A DNA stretch of 64,000 bases. Source: an uncultured Roseburia sp. GTDB lineage: Bacteria > Bacillota > Clostridia > Lachnospirales > Lachnospiraceae. Position numbers and translations under genes: made by a program. Of the stretch, positions 9,382 through 17,800 are shown one piece after another (within the stretch, counting starts at the first letter, position 1; each line of letters opens with the position of its first letter). The notes beneath the pieces are model-generated. The model was not told the origin of the DNA, did no database searches, and saw only the letters and a program-made list of their open reading frames with translations. The DNA is taken from assembly GCA_947564465.1 (NCBI GenBank), contig CANOCV010000004.1, positions 23,850 to 87,849 of the forward strand. The letters are read 5' to 3'.

Positions 9382-9570
9382 TTGAATCTTGTCATGTCCG
9401 GGCAGGAAATCATTGTAACGAAAAATGGTCGGGAAGTAGGGCGTTTTATTCCGAAAGATGCTGCTGTGTCATATCTGACAGATTCGTTGACGGGCATTTT
9501 GAAAAAGAATTATGATCTTGATGAAGCGAAAGCGGAAAGGCTGAAGGAAAAATATGAAGTTATTGATTGA
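9382..9570 (+). CDS. Phd/YefM-type antitoxin, start damaged or non-canonical
   Basis: The product is the antitoxin partner of the PIN toxin that overlaps it. The first usable start is TTG at 9382 (62 residues), but family similarity begins 14 codons earlier, in frame from 9340 (ISTATEIQNNFGKYLNLV...), which matches the normal N-terminal DNA-binding part of Phd/YefM antitoxins. No ATG, GTG or TTG with a ribosome-binding site precedes that segment; codon 9340 is ATA and a terminator-like hairpin abuts it. The gene may use a rare start, may make a truncated antitoxin from 9382 or ATG 9394, or may be in decay. The C-terminus (LDEAKAERLKEKYEVID) is intact and overlaps the toxin start by 17 bp, the usual translational coupling. 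Confidence 0.6.
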   Translation: MNLVMSGQEIIVTKNGREVGRFIPKDAAVSYLTDSLTGILKKNYDLDEAKAERLKEKYEVID

Positions 9571-9961
9571 TGCCAATATTCTGCTGGATGTTCTTTGGAA
9601 TCGTGAGCCACATGTTTATGCTTCCTCTGTTATCTGGAAGCTGTGTGAGACAGAAAAAGCAAAGGGCTATGTTTCAACGCTGACATTTGCGAATTTGGTT
9701 TACATTATGCGGAAGGAACTACAACCAAAGCAGATTGAGGAAACCCTGTATGCCCTGTCTTTGATTTTTGAATTTGCCGATTTGAGTGTTTCTGGTCTTT
9801 CTCGTGCCGCAGATTTGAATTGGGATGATTTCGAGGATGCTGTGCAAAGTATAACTGCTGAGAGGATACATGCAGATTATATTATCACAAGAAATGTAAG
9901 GGATTTTGTTAGGAGCAAGGTGATTGCGTTTACTCCGGCTGAGCTGATTGATAGAATATAG
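9554..9961 (+). CDS. PIN-domain toxin (VapC-like ribonuclease)
   Basis: This 135-residue protein starts MKLLIDANILLDVL, with the first PIN acidic residue at D6. Further acidic positions are seen in WDDFEDAVQ and ADYIITRN, consistent with the metal-binding pocket of PIN nucleases, which cleave RNA (often tRNA) when released from the antitoxin. It overlaps the upstream Phd-like antitoxin by 17 bp, the normal antitoxin-first order. The pair is flanked on both sides by repeats, consistent with lateral arrival. If the antitoxin is really truncated, the toxin must be tolerated by another route or be inactive. Confidence 0.85.
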   Translation: MKLLIDANILLDVLWNREPHVYASSVIWKLCETEKAKGYVSTLTFANLVYIMRKELQPKQIEETLYALSLIFEFADLSVSGLSRAADLNWDDFEDAVQSITAERIHADYIITRNVRDFVRSKVIAFTPAELIDRI

Positions 9962-9984
9962 GCCAACAGAATGGTGATGTGCAA

Positions 9985-10078
9985 GTAACAGTTCAGCCAT
10001 GGAACGACCCGCAATCAGTGCTTTGTGTACAAGCACCCACGCACAGCTTGCGAATCATTCCGTGGCTGAACTGTTACA
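9985..10078. repeat. Complete copy of dispersed palindromic element (core CTGAACTGTTACA)
   Basis: Arms GTAACAGTTCAGCCATGGAA (9985-10004) and TTCCGTGGCTGAACTGTTAC (10058-10077) are inverted with one mismatch in 20. The interior has nested stems CGCAA/TTGCG and TGCTT/AAGCA, so the whole ~94 bp folds as one long structure. It is the best-preserved of five copies in the window (others end at 14790, 41745, 46382 and 54598). Confidence 0.85.
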
Positions 10079-10106
10079 TGTGCAATTATTGGTTCTCAGA
10101 TTATGA

Positions 10107-10135
10107 TTGGAAACACCCTCAGAATGAGATATAAT
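10107..10135 (+). promoter_or_regulatory. Promoter for the GH5-GH43-xylB cluster
   Basis: The -35 is TTGGAA (10107-10112), the -10 is TATAAT (10130-10135) and the spacer is 17 bp. The first gene starts at 10168 after CAGGGGGTGG. No separate promoter is evident before GH43 or xylB, so this probably drives the cluster. Confidence 0.7.
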
Positions 10136-10167
10136 TAAAGTAATATATAAAAATCAGGGGGTGGCGT

Positions 10168-11340
10168 ATGTTTGTAAAAGGGGTTAATTTAGGAAACTGG
10201 CTTGTGCTGGAGAAATGGATGAGCCCTGCGCTTTTTGCGGGGACAACGGCGGAGGATGAGTATTATCTGCCAAGACAGCTTACAAGGGAGGCGTATGAGG
10301 CTAGGATTAAAATTCACCGTTCGGAGTACATTACGGAGAGGGATTTTTGTACCATAAAAGCGATGGGACTTGAATCGGTGAGAATTCCCGTTCCGTATTT
10401 TGTGTTTGGCGACAGGGAACCATTCATCGGCTGCACAGAAGAGTTGGATAAAGCTTTTGAGTGGGCAAAAAAGTACGGTTTGACCATTCTGCTTGACCTG
10501 CACACCGCGCCGGAGGGACAGAACGGATTTGATAATGGGGGAATCTGCGGAGTTGTCAAATGGGCGCAGAACCCGAAGGAGGTTGAGTTTGAACTTAGTG
10601 TTTTAGAGCGGCTTGCCGAGCGTTATGGAAAGAGAGAGGAGCTTTGGGGAATTGAGGTTTTGAATGAGCCGCTGACGGAAGCGGTGTGGGATGTCATGAA
10701 AATATGGGAACGTTATCAGCCGGTGGATGAGGAGATGGCAAAGGGCTCGGCGCCTGTGCAAATGGAATTTTTAAGGCAGTTTTATATGGATGCGTATGAC
10801 AGAATCAGAAAGCATATGCCAAAGGAAAAATATGTGGTGATTCATGACGGGTTTGATCTGACGGCGTGGAAGGATTTTATGCGTGAGGAGAAATATGTGA
10901 ATGTCGTTCTTGATACACACCAGTACCTTATGGTAATGGAGAGTATGGGATGTGAGCAGAATTTAGAGGCTTATCTGAAGTGTATTGAGGAGAATTTCGC
11001 AGAAAAGATAGAAGAGATGCAGCAGTATTTTCCGGTTATCTGCGGAGAATGGTGTCTTTTTAATTCTCTGGCGTGCGGTTATGACACGAAAGGCGGAACG
11101 AACGTGCTGACAGGAGGGGAGAAGAGGGACGGCGAGATTGTTGCGGCGGATGAGAAAAAGAAAATCTATCAAGCGCTGGCTAAAGCGCAGCTCGATGCGT
11201 GGAGACGCGGGAGCGGTTATTATTATTGGAGCTATAAGCTTCTTTTGGATACTGTAAATGAAGCGGGCTGGATTGGATGGGACAGCTGGGATATGGGAAG
11301 ATGCGTGGATTTTGGCTGGCTACCCAAAGGGATATTATAG
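10168..11340 (+). CDS. Glycoside hydrolase family 5 (intracellular beta-glucanase/glucosidase type)
   Basis: This 390-residue GH5 enzyme has the retaining catalytic pair: acid/base E167 in VLNEPL and nucleophile E294 in CGEWC. The N-terminus MFVKGVNLGNWLVLEKWM and the early RIPVPYF motif match bacterial relatives of exo-beta-1,3-glucanases. There is no signal peptide, so it probably acts in the cytosol on imported oligosaccharides. It is the first gene of a cluster with a GH43 xylosidase and xylulokinase, implying a shared plant-glycan diet. Exact linkage specificity cannot be read from sequence. Its TAG stop is embedded in the TATAGGAGG of the first downstream repeat unit. Confidence 0.85.
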   Translation: MFVKGVNLGNWLVLEKWMSPALFAGTTAEDEYYLPRQLTREAYEARIKIHRSEYITERDFCTIKAMGLESVRIPVPYFVFGDREPFIGCTEELDKAFEWAKKYGLTILLDLHTAPEGQNGFDNGGICGVVKWAQNPKEVEFELSVLERLAERYGKREELWGIEVLNEPLTEAVWDVMKIWERYQPVDEEMAKGSAPVQMEFLRQFYMDAYDRIRKHMPKEKYVVIHDGFDLTAWKDFMREEKYVNVVLDTHQYLMVMESMGCEQNLEAYLKCIEENFAEKIEEMQQYFPVICGEWCLFNSLACGYDTKGGTNVLTGGEKRDGEIVAADEKKKIYQALAKAQLDAWRRGSGYYYWSYKLLLDTVNEAGWIGWDSWDMGRCVDFGWLPKGIL

Positions 11341-11351
11341 GAGGAAAACAA

Positions 11352-11423
11352 ATGCGAAGCATTTTTAGGGATGTTTTCCTCCGTCATGCCGCCGAGCTAA
11401 GGGAGGGGGCGCAACATCTATAA
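11352..11423 (+). CDS. Micro-ORF 1 of tandem array (23 aa)
   Basis: It is preceded by TAGGAGGAAAACAA and begins MRSIFRDVFLRHAAEL, ending GAQHL then TAA. It differs from copy 2 by R-to-K and D-to-N substitutions outside the predicted stems. I do not recognise the peptide. Whether it is made is unknown: the ribosome-binding site would be sequestered by the hairpin unless a ribosome finishing GH5 opens it. Confidence 0.45.
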   Translation: MRSIFRDVFLRHAAELREGAQHL

Positions 11424-11437
11424 TAGGAGGAAAACAA

Positions 11438-11509
11438 ATGCGGAGCATTTTTAAGAATGTTTTCCTCCGTCATGCCGCCGAGCTAAGGGAGGGGGCGCAA
11501 CATCTATAA
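11438..11509 (+). CDS. Micro-ORF 2 of tandem array (23 aa)
   Basis: It begins MRSIFKNVFLRHAAEL and ends GAQHL, TAA, with the same TAGGAGGAAAACAA ribosome-binding site 14 bp after the stop of micro-ORF 1. The coding-length spacing repeats exactly, so a ribosome could pass from one unit to the next. No known function is recognised. Confidence 0.45.
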   Translation: MRSIFKNVFLRHAAELREGAQHL

Positions 11510-11523
11510 TAGGAGGAAAACAA

Positions 11524-11610
11524 ATGCGGAGCATTTTTAAGAATGTTTTCCTCCGTCATGCCGCCGCCCAGAGGGAGGGGGCGCAACATTTATATAGGAG
11601 GAGTGTATGA
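11524..11610 (+). CDS. Micro-ORF 3 of tandem array (28 aa), coupled to GH43 by ATGA overlap
   Basis: It begins MRSIFKNVFLRHAAAQ. Its frame lacks the TAA of the other two (TAT replaces it), so it reads on through RRSV and stops at the TGA of ATGA (11607-11610), overlapping the GH43 start codon by four bases. This is the geometry of translational coupling. The GH43 Shine-Dalgarno AGGAGG is read as Arg-Arg of this peptide. Confidence 0.5.
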   Translation: MRSIFKNVFLRHAAAQREGAQHLYRRSV

Positions 11611-13256
11611 TTTTAAATCCGATATTACCGGGATTTCATCCCGATCCATGTATCTGCAGGAAAGGTGAAGACTATTATCTTGCGGTCTCAACATTTGAAT
11701 GGTTTCCGGGGATACCTATTTATCATTCCAGAGATTTGAAAAACTGGGAATTGTATGCCCATGTTCTTAACGATGATGAGAAGGTGGAGTTGAGGAAGCT
11801 TCCAAGCGCGAAGGGCATATGGGCGCCTTGTCTTACTTACTGCGAAGCGGAGGACATGTTCTATGTGGTCTATGGCGTGATGAATTCCATGAATGCAAGA
11901 TATTTTGATGTGGACAATTTTCTTGTGAAAGCAAAGGATCTTAAGGGGCCGTGGAGCGAGCCTGTTTATCTGCATTCGGCGGGCTTTGACGCCTCTATAT
12001 TTCACGATGACGACGGAAGGAAATATGTCGTTTCTCTCCAGTGGGAGACAAGAGAGGGATATGAGAAGCCGGGGTATATTTGTATTGCCGAGTATTCGCC
12101 GCAGAAAAAAGAGATTATCGGCTATCCAAGGCTGTTATGGCGCGGCGGAACAAACAGGGGCTGCATCGAGGCGCCGCATTTGACAAAAAGAGGAGATTAT
12201 TATTATCTCATGTGCGCGGAGGGTGGGACAGGCTATAACCACTGCGTTACGATGGCACGGGCGAAAAATGTATGGGGTCCGTATGAGGGGGACCCTAAGA
12301 ATCCGATTGTGACAAGCGCACCGAATGATTCCTATGAGAGGGATGATCCCGATCATCTGAAAACTAAATATTTCAATCCAAACAGTGCGCTGCAAAAGTC
12401 GGGACACGGAAGCTACGTCGATTTGCCGAACGGGGAAACATATCTTGTGCATCTGTGTGCAAGGCCGTTCGTTCCGGAGCTTCGATGTACGCTTGGGAGA
12501 GAGACCGCGATTCAGAAGATGGAGTGGACAAAAACCGGCTGGCTTCGTCTGGCAGGCGGCGGTAATCTTGCAAGGATTGAGGTAAAGGAGCCGTCTTTGC
12601 CGGAAGTAAAATTAAAAGAGATACCGGAATATGACGATTTTGACGGGGGAACGCTTGGAAACTTTTATTATGCGCCCCGCATGATGCCGCAGAGCTTTGC
12701 CGATGTGAGCGCGAGAAGCGGCTATGTGAGAATCAGAGGGCAGGAGTCGGGAGCCTCCTTAAACAGGGTAAGTCTCCTTGCCAGAAAACTGACGGGACTT
12801 TACGGGCGAATTACGACGAAGATGGAGTTTGTGCCTAAGGTGCCGCAGCAAAGCGCCGGACTGATTCTCTATTACGATAATATGAATTATATTAATCTGA
12901 GAAAATATTACAGTGAGACGTTAGGCGGCAGCGCGATTTCCATCATTCAGCTTGAAAACGGAGAAAAGAAGGAATATCTGAGTACGAGAACGGCAGTGAG
13001 TGATGAACCGATTTATCTGCGTCTGGGTATCTGTGAGAGGCAGACTTGGTTTGAATGGAGCTATGGGCCGGAAGGCTTTCAGAAGATCGGTCCTGTATTT
13101 GATACAAGCAAATTTTCCGATGAATACTGTAAATACGGCGAGTTTACCGGAACGATGGCAGGGCTTATCTGCACGGACGGAATCTTTAGAAAGAGATACG
13201 CGGATTTTGATTTTTTTGAATATTTGGAGGGGTATTATGCTGTATATAGGAATTGA
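11607..13256 (+). CDS. Glycoside hydrolase family 43 beta-xylosidase (GH43 + C-terminal beta-sandwich)
   Basis: The 549 residues match the two-domain GH43 xylosidase/arabinofuranosidase architecture. Residues 1-320 are the five-bladed propeller with the inverting catalytic set D13 (GFHPDP), D128 (GFDASIF) and E188 (CIEAPH); from ~345 to the end is the beta-sandwich domain that completes the pocket. No signal peptide is present, so it should cleave imported xylo-oligosaccharides to xylose in the cytosol. Translation probably couples to micro-ORF 3. The 3' end overlaps xylB by 20 bp, so the two are co-translated, which supports xylose as the product. Confidence 0.9.
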   Translation: MILNPILPGFHPDPCICRKGEDYYLAVSTFEWFPGIPIYHSRDLKNWELYAHVLNDDEKVELRKLPSAKGIWAPCLTYCEAEDMFYVVYGVMNSMNARYFDVDNFLVKAKDLKGPWSEPVYLHSAGFDASIFHDDDGRKYVVSLQWETREGYEKPGYICIAEYSPQKKEIIGYPRLLWRGGTNRGCIEAPHLTKRGDYYYLMCAEGGTGYNHCVTMARAKNVWGPYEGDPKNPIVTSAPNDSYERDDPDHLKTKYFNPNSALQKSGHGSYVDLPNGETYLVHLCARPFVPELRCTLGRETAIQKMEWTKTGWLRLAGGGNLARIEVKEPSLPEVKLKEIPEYDDFDGGTLGNFYYAPRMMPQSFADVSARSGYVRIRGQESGASLNRVSLLARKLTGLYGRITTKMEFVPKVPQQSAGLILYYDNMNYINLRKYYSETLGGSAISIIQLENGEKKEYLSTRTAVSDEPIYLRLGICERQTWFEWSYGPEGFQKIGPVFDTSKFSDEYCKYGEFTGTMAGLICTDGIFRKRYADFDFFEYLEGYYAVYRN

Positions 13257-14697
13257 TTTGGGGACATCGTCGGTAAAGCTTCTTCTTATGGAGGGCGACG
13301 GAACCGTAAGGAGTACGGTTTCAAAAGAGTATCCTTTGCATTTTCCCAAACCCGGCTGGGCGGAGCAGTCGCCCGAGGATTGGTACTGCGAGACGATGCG
13401 GGGCTTAAAGGAGCTGCTGGAGGGATTTGATAAGAGCAAGGTGGCGGGGATCAGCTTTGGAGGACAGATGCACGGACTCGTAATTTTGGATGAAAACGAC
13501 GAGGTGATAAGGCCGGCAATTTTGTGGAACGACGGGCGCACGACAGAGGAATGCGCGTATTTGAATCAGACAATCGGAAAAGAAAAACTCTCGGAGTATA
13601 CGGCCAATATTGCATTTGCCGGATTTACGGCGCCGAAGCTTTTGTGGCTTGAAAAAAACGAGCCCGAGAATTTTGCGCGCATCAAAAAGATTATGCTGCC
13701 AAAAGATTATCTTGCATACAGACTGACAGGCGTACACAGCACGGATGTGTCAGATGCGTCGGGAATGCTGCTTCTTGATGTAAAGAACCGCAGATGGTCA
13801 AAGGAGATGTGTGAAATCTGCCATGTCACGGAGGATATGCTGCCGAAATTGTTTGAAAGCTGTGAATATATCGGGCATGTGCTGCCGGAAATTGTGAAGG
13901 AGCTTGGAATTCCCACGACGGTAAAAGTGGCGGCAGGAGCCGGAGACAATGCGGCGGCGGCTGTGGCGACCGGAACGGTTGGCGACGGAAAATGCAATAT
14001 ATCGCTTGGGACAAGCGGGACGATATTTATTTCATCCTCCGAATTTCGGGTAGATGAGAACAATGCGCTGCATGCGTTTTGCGCTGCGGACAAAGCCTAT
14101 CATATCATGGGATGTATGCTAAGCGCCGCATCCTGCAATAAGTGGTGGATGGAGGAAATTATCGGCACGAAGGATTATGAGAAAGAGCAGGAGGGAGTCT
14201 TGGGGCTGGGCGAGAACCATGTGTATTTCCTGCCGTATTTGATGGGGGAACGCTCTCCGCACAATAACCCGAACGCCAGAGGAGTGTTTCTTGGAATGAC
14301 CATGGATACGGGCCGCGCGGATATGACGCAGGCGGTGTTAGAGGGCGTGGCGTTTGCGCTGCGGGACTCTCTTGAGGTTGCGAAAAAGCTTGGAATAAAA
14401 ATTGAACGCACGAAAATCTGCGGCGGAGGCGCAAAAAGTCCTCTGTGGCGCAAAATTATCGCGAATGTGCTTGGGATTAAGGTGGATATTTTAGAGTCGG
14501 AGGAAGGCCCTTCTTTGGGCGCGGCGATATTGGCGGCCGTAGCCTGCGGAGAATACAGGAGTGTGGAAGAGGCTGCGGGGAGGATTGTAGGAGTTGCGGA
14601 TACGGTAGAGCCGGAGGAGGAGCTTGTCAGAAAGTACGAGGAGCGGTATCGGCAGTTTAAAAATATTTATCCTGCCTGCGAAAAGCTTTTTGCATGA
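13237..14697 (+). CDS. xylB: Xylulokinase
   Basis: This FGGY-family kinase (486 residues) phosphorylates D-xylulose to xylulose 5-phosphate for the pentose phosphate/phosphoketolase routes. It begins MLYIGIDLGTSSVKLL (phosphate-binding segment); GQMHGLVILD and the catalytic base D237 in AGAGDNAAAA are typical of XylB. The C-terminal ATPase motif is CGGGAKSPLWRKI. ATG 13237, with TTGGAGGGGTATT before it, gives the standard N-terminus and overlaps GH43 by 20 bp; the frame is open upstream but encodes nothing XylB-like. No xylose isomerase is present here, so xylA must lie elsewhere or another route supplies xylulose. Confidence 0.95.
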   Translation: MLYIGIDLGTSSVKLLLMEGDGTVRSTVSKEYPLHFPKPGWAEQSPEDWYCETMRGLKELLEGFDKSKVAGISFGGQMHGLVILDENDEVIRPAILWNDGRTTEECAYLNQTIGKEKLSEYTANIAFAGFTAPKLLWLEKNEPENFARIKKIMLPKDYLAYRLTGVHSTDVSDASGMLLLDVKNRRWSKEMCEICHVTEDMLPKLFESCEYIGHVLPEIVKELGIPTTVKVAAGAGDNAAAAVATGTVGDGKCNISLGTSGTIFISSSEFRVDENNALHAFCAADKAYHIMGCMLSAASCNKWWMEEIIGTKDYEKEQEGVLGLGENHVYFLPYLMGERSPHNNPNARGVFLGMTMDTGRADMTQAVLEGVAFALRDSLEVAKKLGIKIERTKICGGGAKSPLWRKIIANVLGIKVDILESEEGPSLGAAILAAVACGEYRSVEEAAGRIVGVADTVEPEEELVRKYEERYRQFKNIYPACEKLFA

Positions 14698-14733
14698 AAA
14701 ATCCAATCTATGGAAACACTGTATAAAAAATAT

Positions 14734-14790
14734 GTAACGGTTCGGCACGCGCCATTCGCCCATAATATTGGCGATGCCTGAACTGTAACA
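14734..14790. repeat. Degenerate copy of dispersed palindromic element
   Basis: The left arm GTAACGGTTCGGCACGC and right arm GCGATGCCTGAACTGTAACA are imperfect inverted repeats around a CGCC/GGCG stem. The right arm ends 25 nt before the ATG of the second PFOR gene. Confidence 0.65.
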
Positions 14791-14815
14791 AAATACCAGA
14801 AAGGAACAGGTTTTC

Positions 14816-17800
14816 ATGGAGAGAAAGAAAATAACGATGGACGGAAATCATGCGGCGGCGCATGTTTCCTATGCATATACGGATGTGGCGGCGATTTATC
14901 CGATCACGCCCTCGACCGTAATGGCGGAAGTGACGGATGAGTGGTCATCGTCAGGAAGGAAGAATGTTTTTGGGCAGCGTGTGATGGTTACGGAAATGCA
15001 GTCGGAGGCGGGAGCTGCGGGGGCGGTGCATGGAGCGCTGGCGGCCGGGGCTTTAACGACTACATTTACGGCCTCGCAGGGACTGCTTCTTATGATACCG
15101 AATCTTTATAAAATGGCGGGCGAGCGGCTTCCGGGCGTGTTTGACGTGTCGGCAAGGGCGATTGCGAGCCACGCCTTAAGTATTTTCGGAGATCACTCTG
15201 ATATTTACGCGTGCAGGCAGACCGGGGCGGCTATGCTCTGTGAGTCTTCCGTGCAGGAGGTTATGGATCTCACTCCCGTTGCGCACATGGCGGCAATTGA
15301 GGGAAGAATGCCGTTTATCAATTTCTTTGACGGTTTTCGGACCTCCCATGAGATACAAAAAATTGATGCGTGGGATTATGAGACGTTGAAGGAGCTTCTT
15401 GATCATAGCGCGGTAGCCGAATTTCGGGAAAACGCATTGAATCCTGAGCATCCGTGCGAGATGGGTTCTGCACAGAATCCCGATATCTTTTTCCAGACAA
15501 GAGAAGCGTCAAATGAATTTTATGACAGAATGCCGCAGCTTGTGCAGCAGTGCATGGATAAGGTGAATCAGAAAATAGGGACGCAGTACCATCTGTTTGA
15601 CTATTACGGGGCGAAGGATGCAAAGAAAATCATTATTGCAATGGGTTCTGTGTGCAGTACGATTGAGGAGACGATTGACTATCTGAAGGAGGATGTCGGT
15701 CTTGTGAAGGTTCGTCTTTACCGTCCGTTCTCGAAGGAGGCGCTTCTTGCGGCAATTCCGAAAAGCGCGGAAGTGATTTACGTGCTGGATCGGACGAAAG
15801 AGCCGGGCGCATACGGCGAACCGCTGTATCTTGATGTTGCCGCCGCATTGCGCGATACGGAATTTAAGGATGTGAAAATATACGGCGGGCGCTATGGGCT
15901 CGGCTCTAAGGATACGACGCCGGGACAGATTGCGGCGGTATATGAAAATATGGATAAGGAGAGATTTACGATAGGCGTCCGCGATGACGTGACGCATCTT
16001 TCTTTGGACGTGACAAAGGAAATTGACACCGCGCCGAAGGGTACGACAAGCTGTAAATTCTGGGGACTTGGCTCCGACGGGACGGTCGGCGCAAATAAAA
16101 ACTCAATTAAAATTATCGGAGATCATACGGATTTGTACGTGCAGGCGTATTTTGACTATGATTCTAAAAAATCCGGCGGTGTTACGATGTCCCATCTGCG
16201 TTTCGGAAAGGAGCCGATAAAGTCCGCCTATCTTGTGCAGCAGGCAGATTTTGTGGCATGTCATAATCCGTCCTATCTTTGGAAATACGATATGGTGCAG
16301 GATTTGAAGGAGGGCGGGACCTTCCTTTTGAACTGTCCGTGGAAGGAAGACGAGCTAGATGCGCATCTGCCGGGACAGCTAAAGCGTTTTCTTGCGGAGC
16401 ACGGCATCCGCTTCTATGTGATAGACGGTGTAGAGATCGGTATGAAAACAGGAATGGGACCGACAAGAATCAATACGATACTTCAGTCTGCATTTTTTGC
16501 GCTGACGGATATTATACCGAAGGAGAGCGCCGTTACGTGGATGAAGGAGGCGGCGGAGAAGACGTACGGAAGAAAGGGAAGAGACGTTGTAGAAAAGAAC
16601 TGGGCAGCCATTGAGGAGGGCGCGAAGGGAGCGCGGGAAGTAAATGTTCCAAAAGAGTGGATAAACTGTCAGGATGAAGCCGTGGATGCAGACCGGAATG
16701 AGGCCGAATGTAAAAATACGGGATGTCATGATAGAGCGGCAGTACAATTTGCACACACGATTCAAAAGGCAATTTCTTCTCAGAAAGGAAACGAGCTTAC
16801 CGTCTCTGAGGTAAAACCATATGTGGACGGGAAAACGCCGTCCGGAACGGCGGCTTTTGAAAAGCGCGGAATTGCCGTTAATGTTCCGGTGTGGGAGCCA
16901 GAGAAGTGTATTCAGTGTAATATTTGCTCCTATGTCTGCCCTCATGCGGTGATTCGTCCCGCCGTTATGGATGAAGAGGAGGCGAAAGGCGCTCCGCATG
17001 GAATGCAGATGCTCTCCATGACGGGAATGGAACCGTATCATTTTGCAATTACGATTTCATCGCTTGATTGTACCGGGTGCGGCTCCTGTGTGGAATGCTG
17101 TCCGGCGAAGGGAAAAGCGATCACAATGCATCCGTTTGCGGAGCACGAAGAGCAGCAGGCGTATTTTGATTACGGAAGGACACTGAAAAAGAAACAGGAT
17201 GTGACAGAAAAATTTAAGCAGAGTACGGTGAAAGGCAGCCAATTTATGCAGCCGCTTTTAGAGTTTTCGGGAGCCTGCGGGGGCTGCGGAGAGACGCCGT
17301 ATGCCAAGCTTGTGACGCAGCTGTTCGGAGAGCGGATGTATGTTGCAAATGCTACGGGCTGTTCGTCTATATGGGGAAATTCTTCGCCTTCAACGCCGTA
17401 TACAATGACGCCGGAAGGCAGAGGGCCGGCATGGTCCAACTCGCTGTTTGAGGATGCGGCGGAATTTGGATACGGTATGCTTATGGCGCAGAAGACAATG
17501 CGTGAGAGACTTAAGGCAGAGCTTGGCCGTATAAAGCAGGTACTTGAGGTTGCGGATCCGGAAGAGAAGGAGGGAGCGCCGAAGGAGATTTGCGCGGCAA
17601 TTGACAGATGGACGGCGACATATGCGGATGCGGCGGAGAATCAGAAGGCGTCCGAAGCGTTGGCGTCACTGCTTAAGGGCAGCAGCAATGAACTTATGCA
17701 GAAGGTCTATGAAAAGAAGGATTTCCTGTCAAAAAAATCTCAGTGGGTATTCGGCGGAGACGGATTTGCCTATGATATCGGATTTGGCGGGCTGGATCAT

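Larger units (their letters stand above)
11338..11601 (+). repeat. Three tandem 86-bp units, each a Shine-Dalgarno hairpin plus micro-ORF
   Basis: The repeat period is exactly 86 bp (ATGs at 11352, 11438, 11524). Each unit carries GGAGGAAAACA, a loop containing AATGC-GRA-GCATT (itself an inverted repeat), and TGTTTTCCTCC. The Shine-Dalgarno GGAGG is therefore perfectly complementary to CCTCC inside the micro-ORF. Differences between units fall outside both stems. The block fills the whole gap between the GH5 and GH43 genes. Confidence 0.95.

Noticed and set aside
8862..9497. 211-codon reverse-strand frame across the PFOR end and repeats
   Set aside because: It runs through terminator and repeat units; low-complexity antisense of structured DNA.
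9237..9515. 92-codon + strand open frame across the antitoxin
   Set aside because: It is out of frame with the Phd-like codons, is Cys/Arg-rich without pattern and lacks a ribosome-binding site.
11338..11601. CRISPR array
   Set aside because: Units are contiguous 86-bp copies with no variable spacers and no cas genes nearby.
13000..13236. N-terminal extension of xylulokinase
   Set aside because: It overlaps GH43 coding sequence, has no kinase similarity, and ATG 13237 has a strong ribosome-binding site.
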